Shown here: positions 1 to 9,719 of the stretch, in pieces
Layout: each line of letters begins with the position of its first letter
How positions within the stretch are numbered: the stretch's first letter is position 1
Source: Mesoflavibacter zeaxanthinifaciens DSM 18436
GTDB taxonomy: Bacteria; Bacteroidota; Bacteroidia; Flavobacteriales; Flavobacteriaceae
Length of the DNA stretch: 64,000 bases
Assembly: GCF_000422365.1 (NCBI RefSeq)
Contig: NZ_AULQ01000010.1
Span: 61,764-125,763 of the forward strand
Direction of reading: 5' to 3'
Made by a program: the position numbers and the translations under genes
Notes under the pieces: model-generated
Database searches by the model: none
What the model was told of the DNA's origin: nothing
The model's input: only the letters and a program-made list of their open reading frames with translations

Positions 1-1
1 G

Positions 2-1114
2 TTTAATTCTAATATCTTTCAAGTGTTAGATAACGGAAGCGAGTTAGATACAACTCCAATTGCAGGTATAACCGATGTAAATGATACAGATTACACCTTT
101 AGCGATGTGTATTTAGGATTACATTACCGCTGGAAAACAGGTAAGTTTACCATTAGTCCAGGTGTTTCTGCTCATGCTTATAGCGCAATTAATACGCAAT
201 TTGGTGAGGAAACTAAAGATAAATTTTTCAGATTATTACCAGATTTAAATGTTCGTGTTCAGCTTAAACAATCAGAAAATTTAAGTTTTAATTATAGAAT
301 GCAAACCCAATTTACAGATGTTAATCAGTTTGCTAGAGGATTAGTTTTAAATAATTACAATTCGACTTTTATTGGTAATCCAGATCTAGAAAGTGCATTG
401 TCACATAACTTAAATTTAAGTTATTTCAGCTTTAATATGTTTAATTACACTAACGTGTTTGCCTTTTTAAATTACACAAAAAGTATTGATAATATTAGGA
501 CAAGATCGGTGTTTCAAGACGGTTCTGTAATTAGAAGTAGTACGCCTTTTAATTCAGGTTTTGAAGACGAATCTTTTACAGCAAGCGGACGTTTTCAAAG
601 ACGATTTGGTAAGCTTCAAGGTAGTGTAAGAGGTAGTTTTGCATACACAAAATTTAACCAGTTAATTAACGATATTGTTTCGGTTAACGAAAATTATAAT
701 CAAACTTATACAGCAAGTATACGTTCTAACTTTTTAGAAGCACCTAATTTTGAAGTTAGCTACCGTTACAGCATACAAGATAGCGATCAAGGTAATACAA
801 GAACAAAGTTTTATACCAATGCACCAACTTTTGAATTTGATGCATTAATCTTCAAAAAATTAACTTTTAAGACAGACTATACATACAGTAATTTAAGAAA
901 TGAAGATGAAACTATAAACTCTTTTGATTTATGGAATGCTTCTTTAGCGTATCGTAAAACAAATGATAGTAAATGGGAATACGAGCTTAAAGCAACAAAC
1001 TTGTTAGATACAGCTACAAGAAACCAAACAAGCAACGGAACATTTTCTGTAAGTACAAGTCAGTACTACATACAACCAAGATTTTTAACACTAAGAGTTA
1101 TATATAATTTATAG
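2..1114 (+). CDS. Outer-membrane beta-barrel protein, C-terminal part (5' end outside window)
   Basis: The reading frame is open from base 2, so the start lies before the window; the first in-window start-like codon (GTG at 23) is probably internal. About 370 residues are visible. They show the alternating polar/aromatic strands of a large outer-membrane barrel (for example YRWKTGKFTISPGVSAHAY, FRLLPDLNVRVQL) and end in ...RFLTLRVIYNL, the usual aromatic last strand of TonB-dependent or barrel-family proteins of Bacteroidota. The plug domain, if present, is outside the window. Probable role is uptake or outer-membrane transport; the substrate cannot be told. It converges on rodA across a shared terminator. 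Confidence 0.8.
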   Translation, partial: FNSNIFQVLDNGSELDTTPIAGITDVNDTDYTFSDVYLGLHYRWKTGKFTISPGVSAHAYSAINTQFGEETKDKFFRLLPDLNVRVQLKQSENLSFNYRMQTQFTDVNQFARGLVLNNYNSTFIGNPDLESALSHNLNLSYFSFNMFNYTNVFAFLNYTKSIDNIRTRSVFQDGSVIRSSTPFNSGFEDESFTASGRFQRRFGKLQGSVRGSFAYTKFNQLINDIVSVNENYNQTYTASIRSNFLEAPNFEVSYRYSIQDSDQGNTRTKFYTNAPTFEFDALIFKKLTFKTDYTYSNLRNEDETINSFDLWNASLAYRKTNDSKWEYELKATNLLDTATRNQTSNGTFSVSTSQYYIQPRFLTLRVIYNL

Positions 1115-1133
1115 TATTGAATTTTAGTCCAAT

Positions 1134-1164
1134 AAAAAAGCGCTTTTAAAAAGGCGCTTTTTTT
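1134..1164. terminator. Bidirectional terminator between barrel gene and rodA
   Basis: Inverted repeat AAAAAAGCGC / GCGCTTTTTT with a short A/T loop and T-runs on both sides, placed between two convergent genes. Confidence 0.8.
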
Positions 1165-1165
1165 A

Positions 1166-2443
1166 TTACCACTCATTAATTCTATTAGAATCTAATTTAA
1201 TAAAAATGAATAGTAAAATAGTAAATCCCCAAAGACCAGAGCCACCATAACTAAAAAACGGAAGCGGTATGCCAATGGTTGGGATTAATCCCATGACCAT
1301 ACCAATATTAATATTAAAGTGTATAAATAAAATACTAGCTACCGCATAACCATACATGCGGCTAAATTGATTTTTTTGACGTTCTGCAAGAATAATAACC
1401 CTTACAATTAGCAATACAAATACAATAACAGTAAGTGTGCTACCAATAAATCCCCATTCTTCACCAACGGTTGTAAAAATGTAATCTGTATGTTGTTCGG
1501 GTACAAAATTTCCTGTAGTACGTGTACCTTGTAAAAAACCTTTTCCTGCAAAACCACCATTACTTATAGCTTTTTCAGATTCGTTTAAATTGTAAGCTAT
1601 GGTTTGTTTCATTTGCTTTAATTTAACAGGATCTTTTTCTAAGCTTAACCAAATTGTAATACGGTCTTTTTGATGGACTGGTAAAAAGTTTTGATAAATA
1701 AACCTTACAGTAAATGCTAGAGCTCCGGATATTAAAATGACCACTAAAGGTTGAAAAAATGATGGTCTCTTTTTTCTGGTGAAATGATGAGTTAGCACAA
1801 TAAAAGCAGTAACTAATAAAGTAATTATTAGTCCAAATTTTAATGCAGAAATAGAAAGTAAAACTGCTAATACAGCAATGACTAAATAAATTTGAGGTAA
1901 TCCTTCTCTATATAAAACAAAGAAAAAAGCACTGTAAACTAAAGTACTACCAGCGTCTTTTTGAAGTAAAATTAATAGAGCAGGTAGCACAATAATGCCA
2001 AAAAGTTTTAATTGATCCGAAAAACTTTTAATATCTGTGTTTAAATCGCTTAAATACTTTGCAACAGCAAGTGCAGTAGCAGTTTTTGCAAACTCACTTG
2101 GTTGAAGTGTCATAGATCCTATTGCGTACCAAGAAGTGGCTCCGTTAATATTTTTACCAAAGATGAATAAACCAACTAAAGAAACTATAGAGATGAGGTA
2201 AAAAATACTAGAAAACCGTTCGTAAAATTTAGCTTCTAGAGACAAAATAAAGATAATTAAAACTACAGATAAACCAATAAATATTAATTGTTTACTGTAA
2301 GAATGACTAAAATTAAAAAGTTCTATAGCGTCGCCTGAATGTGATGCAGATAGTATATTAACCCATCCAAATCCTACTAATAAAAAAAATAGTATTATGG
2401 TTAGCCAATCAAATTTAAAATGTCTGTCTGTTTCTCTTAGCAT
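1166..2443 (-). CDS. rodA: Rod-shape peptidoglycan polymerase RodA (SEDS family)
   Basis: 425 residues, about ten hydrophobic segments. SEDS glycosyltransferase that polymerises lipid II together with PBP2 during cell elongation. The long extracytoplasmic loop carries the family signature GKGFLQGTRTTGNFVPEQHTD followed by FTTVGEEWGFIG, and the C-terminus has the GIPLPFFSYGGSG motif. It is the last gene of mreB-mreC-mreD-mrdA-rodA; its ATG directly abuts the mrdA stop, so translation is probably coupled. A terminator follows at once. Confidence 0.95.
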   Translation of the reverse strand: MLRETDRHFKFDWLTIILFFLLVGFGWVNILSASHSGDAIELFNFSHSYSKQLIFIGLSVVLIIFILSLEAKFYERFSSIFYLISIVSLVGLFIFGKNINGATSWYAIGSMTLQPSEFAKTATALAVAKYLSDLNTDIKSFSDQLKLFGIIVLPALLILLQKDAGSTLVYSAFFFVLYREGLPQIYLVIAVLAVLLSISALKFGLIITLLVTAFIVLTHHFTRKKRPSFFQPLVVILISGALAFTVRFIYQNFLPVHQKDRITIWLSLEKDPVKLKQMKQTIAYNLNESEKAISNGGFAGKGFLQGTRTTGNFVPEQHTDYIFTTVGEEWGFIGSTLTVIVFVLLIVRVIILAERQKNQFSRMYGYAVASILFIHFNINIGMVMGLIPTIGIPLPFFSYGGSGLWGFTILLFIFIKLDSNRINEW

Positions 2444-4369
2444 TTAGTTAAGCTGGTTTAACTTTTGTTTTAGTTTATTAAATTCTTCTGGCGGAATGAC
2501 TTGTAATTCAGTTTGACCATTAATTTTAAACGGTTTACCAGAATAAGGTTTTGCGTATTCGTTTTCAAGACTGTGTGAAAGTAGCCAGTCTTCTAAATCT
2601 GTTCTTGTGATTTCGCCTTTTAAATGTTTTTCAATCATTAAGCTAGCAACTTTTCCTGCAAATCTGCTTCCCCAATATCCATTTTCAACAAAAACAGCAA
2701 TTGCAATTTTTGGGTCGTCTTTTGGTGCAAATGCCACAAAAATAGAATGGTCAGTAAGCTGTGTTCTTACACTATCAATTCTGGTAAAATTTTCTACTGT
2801 ACCAGTTTTTCCGCAGATTTCAATATCTTTTATTTTAAGGCTACTTGCAGTACCAGTTTTGTAAACTTGGTGCATACCTTCAATTACTGGTTCAAAATTT
2901 TCTTTGCTTATAGAAGTATATTTTGGTGTTTTAAAACTTTCAGGAATAGTGTCTCCTTCTATAGATTTAATAATGTGTGGCGTAAAATAAAAACCTCTGT
3001 TAGCTATTGCGGCAGTCATATTTGCCAATTGTATAGGTGTTGTAGCAACTTCACCTTGTCCAATTGCATTAGACACAGTATAAGTAGAGTAGAAGGTTTT
3101 TGGATATTGATAGCTATAGTACTCTCTATCCGGAATTCGTCCTTTTTGACCAACAAAAAGATCGTTATTTAAGTAGTTGCCTAAGCCAAAGCTTTTTACA
3201 TGCTTACTCCATTTATCAATACCAACAGATGCGTTTTCATATTTATCTAATATTCGTCTATATGCTGTTAAAAAATAAGCATTACAAGACTCTTCAATAC
3301 CTTCAATCATATCATTTCTTTTACCAGAAGGACAGTGACATCCCATAAAACGGTTACCATATTTAATACCGTGATAACATGTTACTTTTTCATTAGGGGA
3401 CATAACGTTTTCTTCTAAAGCAATAAGAGCATTCATTAATTTAAACGGTGAACCTGGCTCGTAAACACCTTGTAAGCTTCTGTTAAATAAGGGTTTTGCA
3501 ATAGAGTCGTTAAATAGTTTTGTAAAGTTTTTGCTTCTATTTCTTCCAACTAAACTATTTGGGTTGTAAGTAGGAGCAGAAACCATTGCTAAGATTTCTC
3601 CTGTTTTTGGTTCTATAGCTATTACTCCACCACGTTTATTGGTCATTAGTAACTCTCCATAAGCTTGTAAATCTGCATCAATTGTAATTTTTATGTCTTT
3701 ACCAGCTCTTGGTAGCGTATCATATTTACCGTTTTTATAAGGTCCTATATCTTGATTATGGATATCTTTTTGGATAAACTTAATCCCTTTTTGTCCACGT
3801 AATATGTTTTCATAAGAAGCTTCTACACCTTGTTTACCTATTAAATCTCCACTATGGTAGTAATTGTCTTTTGCTATATCTCTACTATTGACTTCTCCTA
3901 TGTCTCCTAAAACATTTGCGCCAATATTGGTTTCGTATTTTCTTAAGGATCTTTTTTGAATATAAAACCCTTTGTATTTTCTCATTTTTTCTTGAAGGAT
4001 AGCGTAATCTTCTTTTGCTAAATGAGAAACAAAAACAGAAGGTAGTCTTGGTGAGTAATGCCTAGCTTTATTATATTTATTTAAAAACTGTTCTTTATTG
4101 ATTTTTAAAAGTGAACAAAACTCTAAAGTATCTAAAGGTTTGACATCTCTAGGAATAACCATGACATCATAAGATGGTTGGTTTGATACTAAAAGTTTAC
4201 CATTTCTGTCGTAAACAAAACCTCGTTTAGGATAATTAAAAACTGTTCTAATTGCATTGTCATCATAAATGCTTTGGGCATGACTGTTAAATACTTGCAA
4301 GTATAACAATCTGCCTATAAATATGATACCAACAATAATTACAAAAAAGAAAAGTATATATTTTCTCAT
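2444..4369 (-). CDS. mrdA: Penicillin-binding protein 2 (elongation transpeptidase)
   Basis: 641 residues: N-terminal membrane anchor (about residues 4-24), PBP dimerisation domain, then a transpeptidase domain. The active-site series is visible: SPFK (SxxK with the acylated Ser), SCN (SxN) and KTGT. It cross-links side-wall peptidoglycan with RodA as the polymerase partner. The ATG overlaps the mreD stop by 4 bp (ATGA type), which indicates a tight operon. The C-terminal tail after the catalytic domain is charged, as usual in this family. Confidence 0.95.
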   Translation of the reverse strand: MRKYILFFFVIIVGIIFIGRLLYLQVFNSHAQSIYDDNAIRTVFNYPKRGFVYDRNGKLLVSNQPSYDVMVIPRDVKPLDTLEFCSLLKINKEQFLNKYNKARHYSPRLPSVFVSHLAKEDYAILQEKMRKYKGFYIQKRSLRKYETNIGANVLGDIGEVNSRDIAKDNYYHSGDLIGKQGVEASYENILRGQKGIKFIQKDIHNQDIGPYKNGKYDTLPRAGKDIKITIDADLQAYGELLMTNKRGGVIAIEPKTGEILAMVSAPTYNPNSLVGRNRSKNFTKLFNDSIAKPLFNRSLQGVYEPGSPFKLMNALIALEENVMSPNEKVTCYHGIKYGNRFMGCHCPSGKRNDMIEGIEESCNAYFLTAYRRILDKYENASVGIDKWSKHVKSFGLGNYLNNDLFVGQKGRIPDREYYSYQYPKTFYSTYTVSNAIGQGEVATTPIQLANMTAAIANRGFYFTPHIIKSIEGDTIPESFKTPKYTSISKENFEPVIEGMHQVYKTGTASSLKIKDIEICGKTGTVENFTRIDSVRTQLTDHSIFVAFAPKDDPKIAIAVFVENGYWGSRFAGKVASLMIEKHLKGEITRTDLEDWLLSHSLENEYAKPYSGKPFKINGQTELQVIPPEEFNKLKQKLNQLN

Positions 4370-4872
4370 TTAGTTTTTTTGCTAAAAATAGTAGTTATTA
4401 AAATACTAAGTAGTATAGTAAAAATGCTGGATAATAACGTGTTTTTTAAGATTAAAATTATTTTAGAAATGTTAAAAAATTCCATCAAAAAGTAAAAGAA
4501 ATGATGAATAACTATCAAGATGCTAAAGTAAGCCAGTTTTTGAATAAAATTAGTGTTGTTAAACTTCAACACATTGTGTTCGTATACTGCACCAAAGCTA
4601 AACTTTAATACAGCAGGTCTAATAAAGGCTATAATTAAAGAAGCTGTTGCATTTATACCGCCAGAATCCATGAAAAAATCTATAATTAACCCTAGTAAAA
4701 AACTTAAAAATAAAAACAACATACGATTGTTTTTTACAGGGTATAATGCAATAAAAAGTATGTAAATGTATGGGTTTACGTAGCCTAAAAAGTCAATATG
4801 ATTAAATAGTAATACTTGGAAAACTATTAACAGTAAAAACCTTAATGTATGTATAGATAATAAATTATTCAT
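4366..4872 (-). CDS. mreD: Rod shape-determining membrane protein MreD
   Basis: 168 residues, almost wholly hydrophobic with about five membrane segments. Sequence alone is weakly conserved, but the place between mreC (8-bp overlap) and mrdA (4-bp overlap), the length and topology fix the call. Inner-membrane part of the elongasome. Confidence 0.88.
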   Translation of the reverse strand: MNNLLSIHTLRFLLLIVFQVLLFNHIDFLGYVNPYIYILFIALYPVKNNRMLFLFLSFLLGLIIDFFMDSGGINATASLIIAFIRPAVLKFSFGAVYEHNVLKFNNTNFIQKLAYFSILIVIHHFFYFLMEFFNISKIILILKNTLLSSIFTILLSILITTIFSKKTK

Positions 4873-5677
4873 TGTTTAATAAATCTTCAATTAATGATTT
4901 GTCTTTGTTTTCTATAACCATAACATGCTCTAAATTGGTCATGTCATTAAACAATGAAACGTTTATTTCGTAATAATTCTCTGTAATATCTAGTTTAAAA
5001 TCTTTGATAGAGCCAATAAGTATTCCTTTTGGAAAAATTGACGATCTACCAGAAGTTATAATAGTATCTCCAATTTTAACTGGAGCGTTTTTTTGAATAT
5101 CTGTTAATTGTACAACTTTTGGAGACTTTCCGTTCCAACTTAAAGTCCCAAAATGATTAGTTTTTTTAAGTTGTGCACTAATACGACTTGTTGTATTTAA
5201 TATTGAAATAACTGTAGCGTATTTTGAGTTGTAATTGGCTGTAATACCTATAATCTTATTATTGTCAATAACAGCTAAGTCGTCTTTTATACTATCTTTT
5301 TTGCCTTTATTAATTAATAAAACATTTTGTTGCTTAGAGTAGCTGTTTTTAATTATTCTAGCAGGTGTAAACTTAAAAGTGTTTTCAAAAGTTGTAGTGT
5401 CTATATAGCTAATACTTTCCTTTTTAGTATTACCAATTAATGTGTTAAGTCTAGCGTTTTCTTTATTAAGTTTTTGGTTTTCTTCTTCTAAGTTAAAATA
5501 ACTAGAAATTGAGTTGCTAGTATTATAAAGTCCTCCAGTAAAAAAATTAGCAGAATTTATAAACTTACTTCTGTGATAAGAATGTGATTGAATTGTAAGT
5601 GAAACCGAGATAGACAGTAGCAACAAGAAAAACAAAAACGATTTGTTTCTTAAAATGAAATTTACAATTTGTTGCAT
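4865..5677 (-). CDS. mreC: Rod shape-determining protein MreC
   Basis: 270 residues: one N-terminal membrane anchor (about residues 12-30), a coiled-coil stretch (EEENQKLNKENARLNTLI) and the two-barrel MreC periplasmic domain with VIDNNKIIGIT and IGDTIITSGRSSIFPKGI motifs. It links cytoplasmic MreB to periplasmic PBP2. It lies 12 bp after mreB and overlaps mreD by 8 bp. Confidence 0.93.
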   Translation of the reverse strand: MQQIVNFILRNKSFLFFLLLLSISVSLTIQSHSYHRSKFINSANFFTGGLYNTSNSISSYFNLEEENQKLNKENARLNTLIGNTKKESISYIDTTTFENTFKFTPARIIKNSYSKQQNVLLINKGKKDSIKDDLAVIDNNKIIGITANYNSKYATVISILNTTSRISAQLKKTNHFGTLSWNGKSPKVVQLTDIQKNAPVKIGDTIITSGRSSIFPKGILIGSIKDFKLDITENYYEINVSLFNDMTNLEHVMVIENKDKSLIEDLLNNE

Positions 5678-5689
5678 AGTGTTTTTATC

Positions 5690-6718
5690 CTACTTGATCA
5701 ATACGCCTTTAAATCTACCTATGTTTTTTAGCGTAATACCTGTTCCTCTAACTACAGCACGTAATGGGTCTTCTGCAATGTAAACAGGTAAATCTGTTTT
5801 TTGAGAAAGACGCTTGTCTAAACCACGTAACATAGATCCTCCACCAGCTAAGTAAATACCTGTATTGTAAATATCCGCAGCTAATTCTGGAGGCGTTTGA
5901 GATAATGTTTCCATTACCGCATCTTCAATACGCAAAATAGACTTGTCTAATGCCTTAGCTATTTCTCTATACGATATTTGTACCTGTTTTGGTTTACCTG
6001 TTAACAAATCTCTACCTTGAACACTCATGTCTTCTGGTGGTAAATCTAAATCTTCGGTAGCAGCACCAATTTGGATTTTAATTTTTTCAGCAGTACGCTC
6101 TCCAACGTAAAGGTTGTGTTGTGTACGCATGTAGTATATAATATCGTTTGTAAAAACGTCTCCTGCAATCTTCACAGATTTATCACAAACAATACCACCT
6201 AAAGCAATAACTGCAATTTCTGTTGTTCCTCCACCTATGTCAACAATCATGTTTCCTTTAGGTTGCATAATATCTACACCAATACCAATTGCTGCAGCCA
6301 TAGGCTCGTGGATTAGGTACACTTCTTTACCGTTAACACGTTCTGCACTTTCTTTTACGGCGCGCATTTCAACTTCAGTAATTCCTGATGGAATACAAAT
6401 AACCATTGTTAAAGCAGGCGTAAATAGCTTTTTCTTTAACGCAGGTATGTTTTTAATAAACATACTAATCATTTGCTCTGACGCATCAAAATCTGCAATT
6501 ACACCGTCTTTTAGAGGTCTAATAGTTTTAATGTTTTCGTGCGTTTTACCTTGCATCATGTTAGCTTCTTGACCAACTGCAATGATTTTTCCAGAAACTC
6601 TATCTCTGGCAACTATGGAAGGCGCATCTACCACAACCTTATCGTTATGAATAATAAGTGTGTTTGCTGTTCCTAAATCTATTGCGATTTCTTCAGTTAA
6701 AAAGTCAAAAAAACCCAT
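5690..6718 (-). CDS. mreB: Actin-like cytoskeletal protein MreB
   Basis: 342 residues, normal family length. Actin-fold ATP-binding motifs are all present: DLGTANTLI (phosphate 1), DIGGGTTEIAVIALGG (phosphate 2) and AGGGSMLRGL (adenosine). It forms membrane filaments that guide cell-wall elongation. First gene of the five-gene shape operon; about 200 bp of AT-rich upstream sequence should hold the promoter. Confidence 0.97.
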   Translation of the reverse strand: MGFFDFLTEEIAIDLGTANTLIIHNDKVVVDAPSIVARDRVSGKIIAVGQEANMMQGKTHENIKTIRPLKDGVIADFDASEQMISMFIKNIPALKKKLFTPALTMVICIPSGITEVEMRAVKESAERVNGKEVYLIHEPMAAAIGIGVDIMQPKGNMIVDIGGGTTEIAVIALGGIVCDKSVKIAGDVFTNDIIYYMRTQHNLYVGERTAEKIKIQIGAATEDLDLPPEDMSVQGRDLLTGKPKQVQISYREIAKALDKSILRIEDAVMETLSQTPPELAADIYNTGIYLAGGGSMLRGLDKRLSQKTDLPVYIAEDPLRAVVRGTGITLKNIGRFKGVLIK

Positions 6719-6893
6719 GCGCTACGTGTAATTATTTGCTATTAGTATATGATGGTGTAAAAGTAAGAAAAATGCTGAAATTATTGTGAATTTAATAATT
6801 TACTTGCTACTTAATTTTATTAAGATATAAATTCCTTTTCAAGTAACAGATTTTTTTATGTTTTATTTTATTGAAGTTGAAATTATTTGCATA

Positions 6894-6926
6894 AAAAAAG
6901 CTTCAGTGTTTAACTGAAGCTTTTAA
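6894..6926 (-). terminator. Terminator after purH
   Basis: Stem AAAAGCTTCAGT / ACTGAAGCTTTT with a 4-base loop, followed on the minus strand by a T-run. It sits 20 bp after the purH stop. Confidence 0.8.
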
Positions 6927-6944
6927 ATATATTTTAAATAGAAA

Positions 6945-8474
6945 TTAGTGTTTAAAATGACGTGTCCCAGTCATGACCATTGAAATATTATTATCATTAC
7001 AATAATCAACACTTAATTGGTCTTTTATAGATCCGCCAGGTTGAATAACGCTTGTTATACCAGCGTTTCCTGCGATTTCTACACAGTCAGGAAATGGGAA
7101 AAAAGCATCACTTGCCATAACACTTCCTTGTAAATCAAAATTGAAAGATGTTGCTTTATGTATAGCTTGATTTAAAGCATCTACACGACTTGTTTGACCA
7201 GTACCACTAGCACAAAGTTGCTTATCTTTTACTAAAACAATTGTATTAGATTTTGTGTGCTTACAAATCTTTGAAGCAAAGATTAAATCTTCAATTTCGG
7301 CATCTGTTGGTTTTGTGTTTGTTGCATAAGTAAAATCTTCTACAACATCTGTTTTGTTGTCTTTATCTTGTACTAAAACACCGTTTAAACATGTTCTTAC
7401 AGTTTTAGCAGAAAGCGGTGTGTCTTTTAAGATTAATAGAATACGGTTTTTCTTTCCTTTTAAAATCTCTAAAGCTTCATCGGAAAATGAAGGTGCAATT
7501 ACAACTTCACAAAATAAATTATGAATATCTGCAGCAGTGTCTGCATCAATTTCAACATTAGAAATTAATATACCTCCAAAAGCAGAAACAGGATCGCCTG
7601 CTAATGCATCTGCATAAGCTTGTTTTATTGTACTACGTTGTGCAAAACCACAAGCATTATTATGTTTTAATATTGCAAAAGTTGGCGCTTCGCCTTTAAA
7701 TTCGTTTATTAAATTTACAGCAGCATCGACATCTAAAAGGTTGTTGTAGCTTAATTCTTTACCGTGTAATTTTGTAAACATAGCATCAAAATCACCAAAG
7801 AAGAAACCGTCTTGATGAGGATTTTCGCCATATCTTAAAACTTGACCTTTAGTTTCGCTTAGTTTGTAAGCAGGAATATTTTCAGTGGTATTGAAATAGT
7901 TGAAAATAGCCGAATCGTAATGCGATGATACATTAAATGCTTTTGCAGCAAAACGCTTACGATCGTCTTCGCTTAAATTCCCTTTTTTATCTGTGATTAG
8001 CTCTAAAAATTCAGCATAATCATCTACAGAAGATACACAAATAACATCTGCATAATTTTTTGCAGCAGCACGTATTAAAGAAATACCTCCAATATCAATT
8101 TTTTCTATGATATCTTGGTTTGATGCGCCAGAAGCTACCGTTTTTTCAAACGGATAAAGATCTACGATTACAACATCTATTTGTGGTATGTCAAAGTCTT
8201 TCATTTCTTTAACATCGCCATCATGATTTTGACGATTTAAAATACCACCAAATACTTTTGGATGTAATGTTTTAACGCGACCACCTAAAATAGAAGGGTA
8301 AGACGTTACATCTTCTACAGGAATGACGTTAATGCCTAAATCTTTAATGAATTTTTCTGTACCACCAGTAGAATAGATGGTTACACCTTGTTTGTCAAGT
8401 TCTTTAACAATTGGCTCTAAACCATCTTTGCTAAATACTGAAATTAATGCAGATTTAATTGTTTTGTTGCTCAT
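6945..8474 (-). CDS. purH: Bifunctional AICAR formyltransferase / IMP cyclohydrolase
   Basis: 509 residues, the usual length. N-terminal MGS-like IMP cyclohydrolase domain (starts SALISVFSKDGLEPIV, with STGGTEKFI and GGRVKTLHPK), then the formyltransferase domain with the KHNNACG catalytic segment, DPVSAFGG and the C-terminal DAFFPFPD and QPGGSIKD motifs. Catalyses the last two steps of purine synthesis. It stands as a single unit between two terminators. Confidence 0.97.
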   Translation of the reverse strand: MSNKTIKSALISVFSKDGLEPIVKELDKQGVTIYSTGGTEKFIKDLGINVIPVEDVTSYPSILGGRVKTLHPKVFGGILNRQNHDGDVKEMKDFDIPQIDVVIVDLYPFEKTVASGASNQDIIEKIDIGGISLIRAAAKNYADVICVSSVDDYAEFLELITDKKGNLSEDDRKRFAAKAFNVSSHYDSAIFNYFNTTENIPAYKLSETKGQVLRYGENPHQDGFFFGDFDAMFTKLHGKELSYNNLLDVDAAVNLINEFKGEAPTFAILKHNNACGFAQRSTIKQAYADALAGDPVSAFGGILISNVEIDADTAADIHNLFCEVVIAPSFSDEALEILKGKKNRILLILKDTPLSAKTVRTCLNGVLVQDKDNKTDVVEDFTYATNTKPTDAEIEDLIFASKICKHTKSNTIVLVKDKQLCASGTGQTSRVDALNQAIHKATSFNFDLQGSVMASDAFFPFPDCVEIAGNAGITSVIQPGGSIKDQLSVDYCNDNNISMVMTGTRHFKH

Positions 8475-8573
8475 TATAGTTGTGTTAATAAGCCATCAAA
8501 TGTAATGAATTTCAAGTTTTTTTCAACTTTGTTTGTGATAGTTTTTTTAACTAAAAAATATAAGTTGTTAACA

Positions 8574-8609
8574 TAAAAAAAAGCAACTATAAGAAATAGT
8601 TGCTTTTTG
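8574..8609 (-). terminator. Terminator after the GAF-domain gene
   Basis: Stem AAAAGCAACTAT / ATAGTTGCTTTT with a short loop and T-run on the minus strand, 23 bp after the GAF gene stop. Confidence 0.75.
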
Positions 8610-8631
8610 TAAGTTGTTGATTTGTTACGTT

Positions 8632-9093
8632 TTATAATATTGATGCTACTTTTTGGCAAACAAATTCTAAAAAACGTTCGTCTGCTTCTGTAAACGGATC
8701 TGGAGTGTTAGAGTCTATATCTATTTGACCAATGTTTTCTCCGTTAACAAAAATAGGAATTACAATTTCAGCTTTTACAGTAATGCTACATGCGATATAG
8801 TTGTCTTGTGCAGAAACATCCGGAACGACAAAATTTTTGTTACTTACTGCAACTTGACCACAAATACCTTTACCAAAAGGGATGATTGTATGATCTGTTG
8901 GTTCGCCAACATAAGGACCTAATTTAAGTTCGTTTTTATCACCGTTTTTAAAGTAAAATCCAACCCAATTATAATATTCTATATTGGTTTCTAGAAGTTT
9001 ACAGATGTTTAAAAGTTTTTCGTCTTCAGATAAAGAAGAATTAGCAATTATAGCTTCAACTTGAGGTTTTAGTGTATCAAAACTCATTTTCAT
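8632..9093 (-). CDS. GAF-domain protein, free methionine-(R)-sulfoxide reductase family
   Basis: 153 residues, a single GAF domain of the fRMsr type (NWVGFYF, GPYVGEPTDHTIIPFGKGICG, DVSAQDNYIACS, AEIVIPIF). The family reduces free methionine-(R)-sulfoxide using two or three cysteines. Here the GICG and YIACS cysteines are kept, but the first one (before the IPFG motif in E. coli type enzymes) is replaced (EPTDH). Two-cysteine chemistry may still be possible. A second ATG two codons downstream (9087) is an equally good start. Confidence 0.8.
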   Translation of the reverse strand: MKMSFDTLKPQVEAIIANSSLSEDEKLLNICKLLETNIEYYNWVGFYFKNGDKNELKLGPYVGEPTDHTIIPFGKGICGQVAVSNKNFVVPDVSAQDNYIACSITVKAEIVIPIFVNGENIGQIDIDSNTPDPFTEADERFLEFVCQKVASIL

Positions 9094-9167
9094 AAAATTT
9101 TTGGTAAAAGTATTTAAAAAGGTGTAATTTCCACATTTATAAAACTATTTTTTTTCTATTTACGCAT

Positions 9168-9719
9168 TTGAAATCTTTATTACTACAATATAAGTCTGTT
9201 ATTAAATTTATAATCACTTTTTTATTGGTTTATGGTGTGCTAAGTTTTGTTTATAGTCAATATTTAGAGCTGTCTAAAGGAACGATTTATTACCCTGATT
9301 ACGTGACAAATTTGGTTGCTAACCAATCTGAAATTTTATTAGATAGTTTTGGGTACGATAGTCAAGTTTTGCCACATCCTGACGAGCCTTCAATGAAACT
9401 TTTAGTTAATGAAAAATATGTTGCAAGAGTAATAGAAGGCTGTAACGGTACAAGTGTTATAATTTTATTTATTGCTTTTGTTGTAGCTTTTGCAGGTAAA
9501 CCAAAAACCACCTTTTTTTATATTTTGTCAGGTAGTGTTTTAATTTATACAGTCAATCTTTTTAGAATAGTAATTTTAGCAATTGGATTGTATCATTATC
9601 CTTGGCGAAAAGAAATTTTGCACTCTGTGATTTTTCCAGGAATAATTTACGGAATGGTATTTTTATTATGGATGTTTTGGGTGAATCGTTTTTCTAAAAT
9701 CAAGAAAACTAATGGGTAA
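9168..9719 (+). CDS. xrtF: Exosortase family protein XrtF
   Basis: 183 residues, about six membrane segments, TTG start at 9168. The exosortase catalytic triad is visible: Cys92 in EGCNGTS, Arg133 in NLFRIV and His152 in ILHSVIFPG. Exosortases are membrane transpeptidases thought to process proteins bearing a C-terminal sorting tail; the XrtF form is typical of Flavobacteriia. The next gene is its usual partner and overlaps it by 8 bp. No substrate with a sorting signal is visible nearby. Confidence 0.9.
   Translation: MKSLLLQYKSVIKFIITFLLVYGVLSFVYSQYLELSKGTIYYPDYVTNLVANQSEILLDSFGYDSQVLPHPDEPSMKLLVNEKYVARVIEGCNGTSVIILFIAFVVAFAGKPKTTFFYILSGSVLIYTVNLFRIVILAIGLYHYPWRKEILHSVIFPGIIYGMVFLLWMFWVNRFSKIKKTNG

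Noticed and set aside
8474..8659. 61-residue ORF between purH and the GAF gene
   Set aside because: It spans the GAF gene terminator and overlaps that gene's 3' end; no protein-like features.
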